Position numbers and translations under genes: made by a program | Notes under the pieces: generated by a model | The model's input: the letters and a program-made list of their open reading frames with translations, nothing else | Database searches by the model: none | Told to the model about the DNA's origin: nothing | In this document: one piece after another, positions 1 to 8,696 of the stretch | Numbering within the stretch: the first letter of the stretch is position 1 | Layout of the letters: each line of letters opens with the position of its first letter | NCBI RefSeq assembly: GCF_028283785.1 | Contig: NZ_JAPWKB010000012.1 | Span: 147,501 to 211,500, forward strand | Direction: 5' to 3' | DNA from: Paraburkholderia sp. | Lineage (GTDB): Bacteria; Pseudomonadota; Gammaproteobacteria; Burkholderiales; Burkholderiaceae | DNA: 64,000 bases

Positions 1-236
1 TGTTACGGCCGGTGTTTCGCGCTGTAACAACATTAAGTGTTTGAAAAATTGGTCGAATTAGCCACGGCGATAGCCATAATGGATTCTCAGGGATAACCCG
101 AAGCGTTTGCTTCATTATCTTGAGGGCGGCGGCCATACCCCGTTTACCGCGCCCAACCGTCCGACAGGTTTTCGTCCAGCGTTGCGCAATCATCCGTGCG
201 CCGTCGTGCGAAACCTTTATGAACAGGAGAATCCGC

Positions 237-1301
237 ATGCGAATCGCACAAATCGCGCCGTTGTATGAAGCCGTCCCGCCGAAGCTCTACGGCGGCACCG
301 AACGCGTCGTGTCTTACCTCACTGAGGCGCTCGTCGATCTCGGCCACGACGTGACGCTGTTCGCGAGCGGCGATTCCGTGACGTCGGCGAAGCTCGAAGC
401 GGCATGGCCGCGCGCGCTGCGCCTCGATCCCACGGTGCGCGACGCGATGGCGCCGCATGTGTTGCTGATGGAGCGCGTGCGTCGTATCGCGCACGAGTTC
501 GACGTGCTGCACTTTCACCTCGACTACCTGCCGTTCCCGCTGTTCTCGACGATGGACACGCCGTTCGTGACCACGTTGCACGGTCGTCTGGACCTGCCGG
601 AACTACAGCCTATTTTCGATACGTTCACGGACGCACCGGTCGTGTCGATTTCCGATTCGCAACGTCTGCCGCTGCAACAGGCGAACTGGCTCAACACGAT
701 CTATCACGGTCTGCCGGACCAACTGCTGACGCCGCAGACGCACAAGAAGCCCGAATACCTCGCGTTCCTCGGTCGTATCTGTCCGGAAAAGCGCGTCGAT
801 ACAGCTATCAAGATCGCTGCACAAAGCGGTTTGCCGCTGAAGATCGCCGCCAAGGTGGACAAGGTCGACCAGGAATATTTCAAGCGCGAAATCGAGCCGC
901 TGCTGTCGCTGGCGCACGTGGAGTTCGTCGGCGAGATCAACGAAGCGCAAAAGCCGGAGTTTCTGTCGGGCGCGAAGGCGCTGCTGTTCCCGATCGACTG
1001 GTCGGAGCCGTTCGGCCTCGTGATGATCGAGTCGATGGCGTGCGGTACGCCGGTGATTGCATTCAACCGCGGTTCGGTGCCGGAAGTGATCGACCACGGC
1101 GTGACCGGCTATATCGTCGAGGACGTGCAAGGGGCGGTCGCTGCGCTCCAGCATCTCGACGACCTGTCGCGCACGGAAATCCGCGCGCAATTCGAACGCC
1201 GCTTCAGCTCGAAGACCATGGCGCAGAATTACGTCGAAGGTTATGAAACCTTGATTCAGGCAAGCAGCCGCCCGGTATTGCGCCAGGTAGCCGTGGGTTG
1301 A
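237..1301 (+). CDS. GT4-family glycosyltransferase
   Basis: Predicted 354-aa retaining glycosyltransferase of the GT4 (GT-B fold) family, which moves a sugar from a nucleotide-sugar donor to a glycan or lipid acceptor in the cytoplasm. The N-terminal half opens with MRIAQIAPLYEAVPPKLYGG, a glycine-rich acceptor-side loop typical of the family. The C-terminal half has GRICPEKRVD and the donor-binding E-x7-E motif (EPFGLVMIE, E257-E265), followed by GTPVIAFNRGSVPEVI. The ATG at 237 was chosen because AGGAGA lies 7 bases upstream; an in-frame ATG at 219 and longer starts lack this site. The gene is monocistronic, with a terminator about 100 bp downstream. The acceptor cannot be told from sequence. 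Confidence 0.85.
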   Translation: MRIAQIAPLYEAVPPKLYGGTERVVSYLTEALVDLGHDVTLFASGDSVTSAKLEAAWPRALRLDPTVRDAMAPHVLLMERVRRIAHEFDVLHFHLDYLPFPLFSTMDTPFVTTLHGRLDLPELQPIFDTFTDAPVVSISDSQRLPLQQANWLNTIYHGLPDQLLTPQTHKKPEYLAFLGRICPEKRVDTAIKIAAQSGLPLKIAAKVDKVDQEYFKREIEPLLSLAHVEFVGEINEAQKPEFLSGAKALLFPIDWSEPFGLVMIESMACGTPVIAFNRGSVPEVIDHGVTGYIVEDVQGAVAALQHLDDLSRTEIRAQFERRFSSKTMAQNYVEGYETLIQASSRPVLRQVAVG

Positions 1302-1407
1302 TAGAACGCGTCGAATCGCGCGCCGGTTCTGAAGGAAAGCGTCATGTGAATCGTTTGCGCGACCGCGGTTATTACAGTTGCTGATCTATTCAACGCTTTA
1401 TACAAAA

Positions 1408-1436
1408 AAGCCGCCTGTTTAAGGCGGCTTTTTTAT
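1408..1436. terminator. Bidirectional intrinsic terminator
   Basis: An 8-bp stem (AAGCCGCC / GGCGGCTT) with a 7-base loop is flanked by an A run on the left and a T run on the right. It can therefore end both the glycosyltransferase transcript (+) and the H-NS transcript (-). Confidence 0.85.
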
Positions 1437-1553
1437 TGCGTCAGAATCAGACATATTGCTTGTCTGAATCCGCCAGCGCACTCGTCAATACGATGAATGG
1501 TTATAGAACCTTCAAATCGCTTTCGGCTTGCTCGCATCGTTAACGGCGGACAT

Positions 1554-1856
1554 TCAAACCTGGGCAATCAGATAGCGCTCGCGGTTCTTTCCCATGATCC
1601 ATTTGGGCGGTTTGCCGCGACCGCTCCAGGTATTACCCGACTTGGGATCCTGGTACTTCGGCGGCAACGGCGCCTTCTTGGGCGGCCGGCCGCGCCGCAC
1701 GGGCGCGGCAAAGCCGAGATCCTGGGCGGTCAACCCATACTCCGCGATCTTGCCGCGGATCTCGTTGATGATGGTGTCCAGCTCGGTGCGCCGAGCTTCG
1801 TCGGCTTGCGCCTGCAATCTGGCGATCTGCGCTTTGAGTTCCGCGTATTGCGACAT
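1554..1856 (-). CDS. H-NS family nucleoid protein
   Basis: A 100-aa H-NS-family DNA-binding protein that silences AT-rich and acquired DNA by oligomerising along it. Residues 1-45 are a charged helical oligomerisation region, residues 53-65 a basic linker (RRGRPPKK, AT-hook-like), and residues 66-87 the DNA-binding motif YQDPKSGNTWSGRGKPPKWI. This matches the short Burkholderiales H-NS type. The ATG at 1856 is preferred over an ATG at 1862 because AGGGGAG sits 6 bases before 1856 and abuts 1862. The gene is divergent from aqpZ across an AT-rich gap. Several such paralogues usually exist per genome, so no symbol is given. Confidence 0.93.
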   Translation of the reverse strand: MSQYAELKAQIARLQAQADEARRTELDTIINEIRGKIAEYGLTAQDLGFAAPVRRGRPPKKAPLPPKYQDPKSGNTWSGRGKPPKWIMGKNRERYLIAQV

Positions 1857-2159
1857 TTCCATCTCCCCTTTCCTGTCGAACGGATTTGGTCGCAGATTAG
1901 CGCCAAACCCTGAAATTCGCAATGGCCATTAATACGAATGTTTCGACAAATTGTCTGATAAAAATTATTAGTGTTGAAAAGATGTCTTTCGCACTGTGCT
2001 TTAGCGTCCGCATATTCGCTACGGTAGTAGCAATGAGAGGCAAATGACAATTATTGACACCTGATTTCGAGCGCTTTCCTTAGAATTCCGCAGTCGTCGC
2101 CGAAATGGATCACGTTTCCGGGCGGTGCCGGCTCGTCGATCTTTTTAGGATACCCAATC
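1857..2159. other. AT-rich divergent intergenic region
   Basis: About 300 bp between divergent H-NS and aqpZ genes, clearly richer in A/T than its surroundings (notably 1925-1985), as expected for a promoter region and an H-NS autoregulatory site. A TTGACA hexamer lies at 2054-2059, but no -10 hexamer follows at normal spacing, so no promoter is called. Confidence 0.5.
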
Positions 2160-2900
2160 ATGCAGTTGTCAAAACGCCTGACGGCCGAATTGTTCGGCAC
2201 ATTCTGGCTCGTCCTCGGGGGCTGCGGCAGCGCGGTGCTCGCAGCCAATTTCTCCGGGCCGCTTCACGGTCTCGGCATCGGGTTCGTGGGCGTGTCGCTT
2301 GCGTTCGGCCTCACCGTACTGACGATGGCCTATGCAATCGGCCATATTTCCGGTTGCCACCTGAACCCGGCCGTCAGCGTCGGGTTGACGGTCGCCGGGC
2401 GCTTTCCGGCGCGCGACCTGTTGCCGTATATCGTTGCGCAGGTCGTCGGTGCGGTGCTCGGCGCCGTGGTGCTCGCCATGATCGCCAGCGGCAAGCCGGG
2501 CTTCGATCTGGTCGCGGGCGGCTTTGCCAGCAACGGTTACGGCGATCGCTCGCCGGGTCATTACTCGCTGGTCGCGGCGTTCATCTGCGAAGTCGTGATG
2601 ACGGCGTTCTTCCTGTTCGTGATACTCGGCGCGACCGACAAGCGCGCACCGGCCGGTTTCGCCCCGATCGCCATCGGCTTGTGCCTGACGCTGATTCACC
2701 TGATCTCGATTCCCGTAACCAACACGTCGGTGAATCCGGCTCGTTCGACCGGCCCGGCGCTGTTTGTCGGCGGTGCGGCGATGGATCAACTATGGATGTT
2801 CTGGGTCGCACCGATCGTCGGCGCGGTGATCGCGGGTGTCGTGTATCCGCTGCTCGCAGCGGAGCGCCGGATCACGCAGGTGAGCGCGCCGTCGTTCTAG
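2160..2900 (+). CDS. aqpZ: Aquaporin Z
   Basis: A 246-aa inner-membrane water channel of the MIP family. It has six membrane helices and the two half-helix NPA boxes, HLNPAVSVG (NPA 69-71) and [10 protein letters not shown] (NPA 192-194). H180 and R195 fit the narrow aromatic/arginine filter of water-selective channels rather than the wider glycerol facilitators. The start [18 protein letters not shown] is the usual AqpZ N-terminus and AGGA lies upstream. The gene stands alone and is followed by its own terminator. Confidence 0.96.
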   Translation: MQLSKRLTAELFGTFWLVLGGCGSAVLAANFSGPLHGLGIGFVGVSLAFGLTVLTMAYAIGHISGCHLNPAVSVGLTVAGRFPARDLLPYIVAQVVGAVLGAVVLAMIASGKPGFDLVAGGFASNGYGDRSPGHYSLVAAFICEVVMTAFFLFVILGATDKRAPAGFAPIAIGLCLTLIHLISIPVTNTSVNPARSTGPALFVGGAAMDQLWMFWVAPIVGAVIAGVVYPLLAAERRITQVSAPSF

Positions 2901-2957
2901 GCTCGCAGCCTCCGGGCGGGTGGTCCGGATAGCCGGATTAACCGATTTATCGACAGG

Positions 2958-2987
2958 AAAAGCGAATGCCCCGGCATTCGCTTTTTT
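2958..2987 (+). terminator. Intrinsic terminator of aqpZ
   Basis: A near-perfect palindrome AAAGCGAATGCC / GGCATTCGCTTT is followed by a T run, about 57 bp after the aqpZ stop. Confidence 0.85.
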
Positions 2988-3111
2988 CATTTCGGTCACA
3001 TGAATCCGCTCTGGATTTAGCGTGATCCGCGCATCTGCTGCGCGCGCCGAGCCGTGCGTCAATCGGCCGCTGCTAGAATCGTCAGCCTCTATTCCTTGCC
3101 CAGGTGCCGTG

Positions 3112-3825
3112 ATGAACCGTTCCCGCGTCTCGCTTCGTCGCGTTGTCTGCCTCGCGGCTGCGCTCGTTATCGTTGCCGTCGCCATCGCGCCGATGTCTGT
3201 TCAGGCGGCTCAAGCGACTCAAGCAAATGAAGCGACCGGAGCAGCAACGGGTAGCGTCGAAACGCTGGTGTTCGTCCGGCACGGCGAAAAGCCCACGGGC
3301 GGGTTCGGCCAGTTGAATTGCCAGGGACTGAACCGGTCGCTCGCGCTGCCGGCGGTGATTGCCGCCAAATTCGGCAAGCCGGACGCGATTTTCGCGCCCA
3401 ATCCGGGCCAGGAAAAAGACGATAACGGTCAGCCCTATAACTACATTCGCCCGTTGGCGACCATCGAACCGACCGCAATTCAATATCAGATGCCGGTTCA
3501 AACGCCCTATGGCTTCCGGCAGATCGACAAGCTCAGCGACACGCTGCTGAAGCCCCGCTACCACGACAAACTCGTGGTGATCGCGTGGGAGCATCGACTG
3601 ATCGAGAAACTGGTGCGGCAGATGGTCAGCGCGCACGGCGGTGCGGCCAGTGACGTGCCGAAATGGGAAGGCAGCGATTTCGACAGTATCTATATTGTGA
3701 AGCTCGACTGGCAAAACGCTTCGCCACACGCGACTTTCCGGCATGAACAGCAGGGTCTCGACGGACGGTCGGCGGAATGTCCGCGCGCGTCGTTGCCCGA
3801 CGCCGCGTCGGGCGTTGCTCACTAA
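3112..3825 (+). CDS. Secreted histidine phosphatase family protein
   Basis: A 237-aa protein with an N-terminal signal peptide (basic MNRSRVSLRR, hydrophobic core, cut near residues 32-35), so it is probably periplasmic. The mature part carries the phosphohistidine motif FVRHGEKP (R56-H57-G58) and a second catalytic histidine in WEHRL (H161), as in the branch-1 histidine phosphatases related to phosphoglycerate mutase. The substrate is unknown. The start at 3112 is chosen because it yields a clean signal peptide; the upstream in-frame extension has none. Alone in its transcription unit. Confidence 0.82.
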   Translation: MNRSRVSLRRVVCLAAALVIVAVAIAPMSVQAAQATQANEATGAATGSVETLVFVRHGEKPTGGFGQLNCQGLNRSLALPAVIAAKFGKPDAIFAPNPGQEKDDNGQPYNYIRPLATIEPTAIQYQMPVQTPYGFRQIDKLSDTLLKPRYHDKLVVIAWEHRLIEKLVRQMVSAHGGAASDVPKWEGSDFDSIYIVKLDWQNASPHATFRHEQQGLDGRSAECPRASLPDAASGVAH

Positions 3826-4140
3826 TTGTGCAACCGGAGCCGGCCGGCGTATTAAGCGGATGGTTCAGATGTAAGGGCGGATTACGGTTGCGTAACACTC
3901 GCGGCCAACAAATCAGCCGGTCACGGCGCTCGCAACGCCGCGCGCACATCGTTGAAAGCCTTCTGAAATAGGGCTGCGAGCGATTTTTAGCGCGCAATCA
4001 TCAAAAGCGGATCGGCAAAACGGCCGGCCGACGCGCTTCCGGCGATGCTTGCAGTCCGTAACAACTCGTCGCAGTGCGACGCCGCCTCGTTGCGTAGATT
4101 GGACCTGTACGACAAACACGTCGCCAACAGGAGAACCAAC
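3826..4140. other. Intergenic region, nothing recognised
   Basis: About 315 bp upstream of the PXPV-type gene. The only support found is the strong ribosome site ACAGGAGAA ending 9 bases before the next start. No promoter hexamer pair, terminator or RNA gene was identified. Confidence 0.5.
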
Positions 4141-4413
4141 ATGAAGCGCATCGTTACCCAATTGCTCGTTGCAGCAGGTCTGGCCGTCGGCGTGTGTGGT
4201 GTCGCGCAGGCACATACGGATCTGAACATCGGCCTGTCGCTCGGCGCACCCGCCTATGTTCGCCCGGCGCCGGTCTATGTCGCGCCGGAGCCCGTCTACT
4301 ACGGCAACCCCGGTTGGGACCACGGATACCATCGCGATCACGGCTGGCATCGTGGCTGGGATCATGGTGATCGTCGTCACGGGGATCATGGTCGTGACGG
4401 CTGGCACGGCTAA
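4141..4413 (+). CDS. Small exported PXPV/His-rich protein
   Basis: A 90-aa protein with a clear signal peptide (MKRIVTQLLVAAGLAVGVCG, cut after AQA near residue 23). The mature protein has proline-valine repeats of the PXPV kind (APAYVRPAPVYVAPEPVYY, residues about 40-58) and a tail rich in His, Gly, Asp and Arg (HRDHGWHRGWDHGDRRHGDH). Such small periplasmic or surface proteins are common in Burkholderiales with unknown function; the His/Asp tail could bind metal, which is inference. AGGAG precedes the ATG. No operon partners. Confidence 0.78.
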   Translation: MKRIVTQLLVAAGLAVGVCGVAQAHTDLNIGLSLGAPAYVRPAPVYVAPEPVYYGNPGWDHGYHRDHGWHRGWDHGDRRHGDHGRDGWHG

Positions 4414-4451
4414 GCATGTGGGTACTGATATGGTCGCGGTCTGGCTGATTG

Positions 4452-4503
4452 GCGCGGCGTACGCCGCGCGGTCAGACCGGCGGCGGGCCGCTGCGGCCCG
4501 CCG
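4452..4503. repeat. Two adjacent perfect GC palindromes
   Basis: A perfect 18-bp palindrome (GCGCGGCGTACGCCGCGC, 4452-4469) is followed by a 10-bp stem with a 3-base loop (CGGCGGGCCG / CGGCCCGCCG, 4481-4503). They lie between two convergent genes and lack a T run, so they are not classic terminators, though they may stall polymerase or protect 3' ends. Confidence 0.6.
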
Positions 4504-4542
4504 TAAGACCGCATCGGATCGCGGTCAGTAAGCCAGACGCGC

Positions 4543-5364
4543 TCAGGGCGTCAGTTCGTCGGTCAGGTCGAACAGCTTGCGCAGATGATGCGCAACGCCC
4601 GCTTCGAAGTTATTGCCGATTCTCGGCACGTTGGGCAAACGCGTGATCAGGTCGGGGTTGGCGTTGTTCATCATGAACGGGTGACCGGCCGTTTCGAGCA
4701 GATCGATATCGTTCATGTTGTCGCCGAACGCGACGCACTCCGACGCCGACATCCCCAGCCGATGCAACACGAATTGCAACGCGCGTCCCTTCGACACATC
4801 CGACGTCATCACTTCGAGACAATCCGGTAGCGAGTACGTCACGTACAGCGCGTCGCCGAATTCGCGCGCGAGATTGGCGGATACCACGGCGAGATCGGCC
4901 GGATCGCCGATATACAACGCTTTGGCGATGTCCGAGCCGTCGTGCTGACGGAGATCCGTGACCTCGTACGTGAAGCCGGAATCCTGATGCAGCCGAAGCA
5001 ATTCCGGCGCATCGCGATCGATCAGCCACGCGTCGTCGGCGAACAGATTGACGATCACGCGACCGTGCGCGCCGGCAATCTCCGGCTGCACGAGACGTTT
5101 CACGCTTTCCGGCGACAGATTGTTCGCGTAGACCATTTCGTCGTCGGGCGAATGCACGCGCGCGCCGTTCGACGTAATCAGATAAGGACGGATGCCGAGA
5201 AGATCGCGAATACCCGCGACGTCGCAATAATGGCGGCCGGTCGCGATTACGAACTTCAGGCCGTCGGCCTCCAGTTTGCGCACCGTCGCGACGGTGAAGG
5301 GATCGACCTGATGATCCCCATTGAGCAGGGTTCCATCGAGATCACTGGCAATGACTGTGTACAT
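4543..5364 (-). CDS. Cof-type HAD-IIB sugar phosphatase
   Basis: A 273-aa cytosolic phosphatase of the HAD superfamily, Cof/IIB subgroup, which hydrolyses sugar phosphates or similar small phosphates. Motif I is SDLDGTLL (nucleophile D8, acid D10), motif II is around TSNGA (65-69), motif III lysine is K192, and motif IV is GDNMNDIDLLE (214-224). The C2B-type cap lies between residues 85 and 185. Length fits the family. The protein starts MYTVIASDLDG with no room for further N-terminal sequence. Physiological substrate unknown. Confidence 0.9.
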   Translation of the reverse strand: MYTVIASDLDGTLLNGDHQVDPFTVATVRKLEADGLKFVIATGRHYCDVAGIRDLLGIRPYLITSNGARVHSPDDEMVYANNLSPESVKRLVQPEIAGAHGRVIVNLFADDAWLIDRDAPELLRLHQDSGFTYEVTDLRQHDGSDIAKALYIGDPADLAVVSANLAREFGDALYVTYSLPDCLEVMTSDVSKGRALQFVLHRLGMSASECVAFGDNMNDIDLLETAGHPFMMNNANPDLITRLPNVPRIGNNFEAGVAHHLRKLFDLTDELTP

Positions 5365-5532
5365 GGATAGGCCGAGGGCAGCGTCAAACCATCTATTCTA
5401 AAGGCGCACGAACACCGATTTTCGCGATAAGGCGCGTATTCGACGTCATTGCACTGTATTTCGCGACATGGAGAGGTGCGCCGGTGAAGGCAGCGCAATG
5501 CTGATACCGGCGTAATTCCGGCGTCCGCCAGC

Positions 5533-6417
5533 TCACGCGACGCCGATTTTCACCGCTTCACGCTGCGCGAGTTGAAGCGCGCCCTGCGCCGAGTCGGCCA
5601 GCGGCGCGCGTAGCCGCGCCTGATAACGCTGCGGCACGTATTCCTGCATCAACGGACCGAGACCGCCGCACATCGCGACCGGCAAGCTGTCGGACGCATC
5701 GAGCGCGCCGATCATCTTTCCGACGTCAGCGCCTGCTTCGTTCAGCAGCCGCGCGGCGAATGGATGCGTGCGGTATTTGATAACGAGCGGCGCGAGGCTC
5801 GCGTATGCCGTCTGATTGGCCTCGCACAACCACACGACGAGGCTGTCGCGATCCGACGCGCCGACATGCGCGAGCAACGCGCGCGCGAAATCGTCGTCGG
5901 CCGCGCGGCCGTCCAGCACCTGTTGCGCGTGGACGATTGCGCGCAATCCCAAGCCCGCGCCACTCGCTTCGTCACCCGACGGAAAACCGTAGCCGCCCGC
6001 GATCCGGCACTCGCCGGATGCGTCCAGCGACGCGGCTATGCTGCCCGTTCCCAACGCGACGATCACGCCTGGCGCACCGCCGTGCGCGCCGAGCAAGGTC
6101 GTGTACGCGTCGCTTTCGACCGCGAGGCCGCTTACGTTCGGCGCCTGCGCACGGAACGCCGCGAGCCAGTCGCGATTGTTGACGCCCGCGAGGCCGCATC
6201 CCAATACACAGCGCGACCAGTCCTGTTCGATGCCGGCGCGCTTGAATGCTTCGGCAGCCGCCGCGCGGATGGACGACCACGCGCGTTCGATGCCAAGGCC
6301 GAGGCCGGACGGGCCACCCGCACCGCGCGCGAGTTCGCGGCCGTGAAGATCGCCAAGCACGACGCGCGTGCCGGTGCCGCCGCCGTCTACGCCAATCAGG
6401 AAGTGAGCTGAAGTCAT
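5533..6417 (-). CDS. BadF/BadG-type ATPase, N-acetylglucosamine kinase-like
   Basis: A 294-aa member of the ASKHA ATPase fold (BadF/BadG/BcrA/BcrD family). The phosphate-1 loop is GVDGGGTGTR (9-18) and a phosphate-2 segment ALGTGSIAAS lies mid-protein, followed by GFPSGDEASG, which in relatives of N-acetylglucosamine kinase binds nucleotide. Family knowledge suggests phosphorylation of an amino sugar such as GlcNAc. The ATG at 6417 gives MTSAHFLIGVDGGG, the usual N-terminus; an in-frame start at 6474 would add an unlikely polar extension. The neighbouring Cof phosphatase on the same strand could act on related sugar phosphates, but a 168-bp gap separates them. Confidence 0.83.
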   Translation of the reverse strand: MTSAHFLIGVDGGGTGTRVVLGDLHGRELARGAGGPSGLGLGIERAWSSIRAAAAEAFKRAGIEQDWSRCVLGCGLAGVNNRDWLAAFRAQAPNVSGLAVESDAYTTLLGAHGGAPGVIVALGTGSIAASLDASGECRIAGGYGFPSGDEASGAGLGLRAIVHAQQVLDGRAADDDFARALLAHVGASDRDSLVVWLCEANQTAYASLAPLVIKYRTHPFAARLLNEAGADVGKMIGALDASDSLPVAMCGGLGPLMQEYVPQRYQARLRAPLADSAQGALQLAQREAVKIGVA

Positions 6418-6586
6418 CGGGTCAATATCAGTGGACGATTGCGTTAGCGTCGCAGGTTGCCGCCGTTCCGGCAACTAGCCGAATGGCCAGCTTGCGGCGA
6501 ACCGGCGTTCCGCTATGCTGGCGATGCCGCGCGTCGCGGGCAAATTCGCGCGCGACGCGCCATCAAAAACCCGAGCAGGAGCCGAT

Positions 6587-7189
6587 GTGACACAGCGATG
6601 CAACTGGGCGTCGAGCGAAGCGCTCGCACAGTATCACGACGCCGAATGGGGCGTGCCTTCCCACGACGACCGTCATTTGTTCGAGATGCTTACGCTGGAA
6701 GGTGCGCAGGCGGGTCTGTCGTGGTCGACCATCCTGAACAAGCGCGCGGGTTATCGCCGCGGATTCGCCGACTTCGATATCGACGCCGTGGCGCGTTTCA
6801 CGCCGGCGCGCGTCGACAAACTGGTGGTGGACGAGGGCATCGTCCGGCATCGCGGCAAGATCGAATCGACCATCACGAATGCGCGCGCGGTTCAGCAGAT
6901 TCAGGCGAAACACGGCTCGCTCGCGGCGTTCGTGTGGTCGTTCGTCGACAACACGCCGATCGTCAACGAATGGGATTCGTACACGCACGCGCCCGCATCC
7001 ACGGCGGTGTCGGATGCGCTGAGCAAGGCGTTGAAGCGTTACGGCTGCAAGTTCGTCGGCACGACCATCTGTTATGCGTTCATGCAGGCAGTCGGCATGG
7101 TCAACGATCACGAAATCTCGTGCAGTTGCCGGGCTAAATGCATTGCGCTCGGTAAGCCTGCGGCGCGAAAAAAGAAGCAAACCGCGTAG
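6587..7189 (+). CDS. tag: DNA-3-methyladenine glycosylase I
   Basis: A 200-aa base-excision repair enzyme removing 3-methyladenine from alkylated DNA. The N-terminus RCNWASSEALAQYHDAEWGV and the following LFEMLTLEGAQAGLSW are diagnostic for Tag. The zinc-binding set is visible as the N-terminal Cys and His (RCNW, YHDAEW) plus VNDHEISCSC near the C-terminus. Translation most likely begins at the GTG at 6587, since AGGAG stands 5 bases before it and the N-terminus then matches the family; the upstream in-frame ATGs add a non-conserved stretch. The tail is lysine-rich. Confidence 0.93.
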   Translation: MTQRCNWASSEALAQYHDAEWGVPSHDDRHLFEMLTLEGAQAGLSWSTILNKRAGYRRGFADFDIDAVARFTPARVDKLVVDEGIVRHRGKIESTITNARAVQQIQAKHGSLAAFVWSFVDNTPIVNEWDSYTHAPASTAVSDALSKALKRYGCKFVGTTICYAFMQAVGMVNDHEISCSCRAKCIALGKPAARKKKQTA

Positions 7190-7601
7190 TTCGCTTAGCG
7201 CGATGTCATGAACGGAAAGACAAACGACACGCGTCGGTAAAAATCCTGGGAACGTGCCATATCGGGGCGCTGTGCCTTGCTGCGTAAGGCTGTGCGCGAT
7301 TTCCAGGCATATGGACGGCTATTTGTGACGTGGCAAAATCGACTGCCGTCGTTGATCGATGGCTTCGTTTTTACCGGTATTAGCCGTTATTGAGTGCAGC
7401 AGTGGCGAGTGGACGCGCCGCAGGCCGCCGGATGAGGCGTTATGCGTGCGTCGGATCGTTGGTGAACGTGTCGGCAAACCTCTGAATTAGACGCTTTTTC
7501 GCGTTCTAGTCGTAGGATTGCAAAACGTGAATCGTTCGATACTGCTGAACACGCACTCTACATATGAATGACCGCTGCGCGCCGCGCAGAGGAGAACCGA
7601 T
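7190..7601. other. Intergenic region with a weak promoter candidate
   Basis: About 410 bp between tag and the 141-aa gene. TTGCAA (about 7516) and TACTGC (16-bp spacer) form a weak candidate promoter near the 3' end, and AGAGGAGAA is a strong ribosome site for the next gene. Nothing else recognised. Confidence 0.35.
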
Positions 7602-8027
7602 ATGAACACTCTGCAATTCCTGACGCGGCAAGAGATTTTTGACCGGGCGGTCGGCCACCTGTTCACCCAGAGCCGTGCGGCGCATGTCGCGCGTGGGGCG
7701 AGCACCTATCGAGGCTATTGCGGGGGCTGCCCGGTCGGGAGTCTTATCCGTCCAATCGACTACGTGACGGCTATCGACGGTGTGCCGGTGCGGTATGTGT
7801 CGCGAAACGTCGAATCGGTGCCGACGTATATGGTGAACGGGGTGTCGGCGCTCAAACGCGCGCTGCTGCGCGCTCGCGTCAATGTCTACGATCCTGTCAC
7901 GGTCGATCTGCTGAGTTGCCTGCAAAACGTCCACGACATGTCGGGCAAATGGGAATGGACCGAATCGTTGAATTCGATCGCGCGACAATTTCAATTGTCG
8001 GCGGATCGCGTTAAATCAGCGGCATAA
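7602..8027 (+). CDS. Conserved hypothetical protein with YRG-CGGC-PVG-LI motif
   Basis: A 141-aa soluble protein without signal peptide or membrane segment. It opens with TRQEIFDRAVGHLFTQ, then a cysteine-containing motif STYRGYCGGCPVGSLI (residues about 34-50), a central region with VNGVSALKRALLRARV, and LQNVHDMSGKWEWTESL near the C-terminus. This arrangement resembles a widespread uncharacterised bacterial and phage family with a YRG...C.VG.LI signature and a late LQ..HD motif (from memory, not searched). AGAGGAGAACCGAT precedes the ATG. Function unknown; the two close cysteines could bind metal or be redox active. Confidence 0.7.
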   Translation: MNTLQFLTRQEIFDRAVGHLFTQSRAAHVARGASTYRGYCGGCPVGSLIRPIDYVTAIDGVPVRYVSRNVESVPTYMVNGVSALKRALLRARVNVYDPVTVDLLSCLQNVHDMSGKWEWTESLNSIARQFQLSADRVKSAA

Positions 8028-8115
8028 CGCGACGTTACAAACTTTTATCCCGACGACCCAATCGCGGTCGTCGCTAAAGCATCAACACACGAAGCGCACT
8101 CGCTTCCGGTTCCCC

Positions 8116-8163
8116 AAAAAGCAAAACGGCGATGTGACTTCTTTCGAAGCTCACATCGCCGTT
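8116..8163 (-). terminator. Intrinsic terminator of rpsU
   Basis: A 13-bp perfect stem (AACGGCGATGTGA / TCACATCGCCGTT) has, read on the minus strand, a T-rich tail TTTTGCTTTTT. It lies just beyond the rpsU stop. Confidence 0.85.
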
Positions 8164-8184
8164 CGGCGTGCGAAAAAAGCGTGC

Positions 8185-8397
8185 TTAGTGCAGCTTCTTC
8201 GGCAGTTGCTGGCTGCGCAGGCGCTTGTGCAGGCGCTTCACAGCTGCTGCCTTCTTACGCTTACGAGCCGTAGTCGGCTTTTCGTACGATTGACGTTCAC
8301 GCAGTTCAGCGATCAGGCCATTTTTTTCGATAGCACGGCGAAAGCGGCGGATCGCCACTTCGAACGGCTCATTTTCTTTCAGAAGAATCGTCGTCAT
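8185..8397 (-). CDS. rpsU: 30S ribosomal protein S21
   Basis: A 70-aa small-subunit ribosomal protein, rich in Lys and Arg. The sequence [20 protein letters not shown] and the basic tail ([17 protein letters not shown]) are characteristic of bS21, which helps initiation by base pairing between mRNA and 16S rRNA 3' end. The ribosome site is TAGGA. Transcribed alone on the minus strand with its own terminator. The ~300-bp stretch upstream (8398-8696) holds only a candidate promoter. Confidence 0.96.
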   Translation of the reverse strand: MTTILLKENEPFEVAIRRFRRAIEKNGLIAELRERQSYEKPTTARKRKKAAAVKRLHKRLRSQQLPKKLH

Positions 8398-8649
8398 GTA
8401 ATTCCTAACTAAATCGCTTGATACGGTTAATTGCGTGGCGGATCACACCACTCACGCGCCGGCCGTCCGTTCGTTTCGATTCACGGCGAACCACGAATGA
8501 AACGAGAGGCAAAGCGGCCAAGGAGGCCGGAAAAGAGAGGTGGGGAGTTCACCGCTTAACGCGGGCAGACGCATAGTGCAAACGCCGCGTCTGTTGCCGA
8601 TCCGCCAATACAGGACGACGAAACCGACAAAAATCTCAATTCACTCTCG

Positions 8650-8679
8650 ATCTTATCAGAAAAAAGTCTGGGTCGCCAA
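8650..8679 (-). promoter_or_regulatory. Candidate sigma-70 promoter for rpsU
   Basis: Read on the minus strand: TTGGCG, 18 bases, TAAGAT. This gives a ~250-nt leader to rpsU. The spacer is one base longer than ideal, so this is tentative. Confidence 0.35.
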
Positions 8680-8696
8680 GCGTTTGCCGTTTACGT

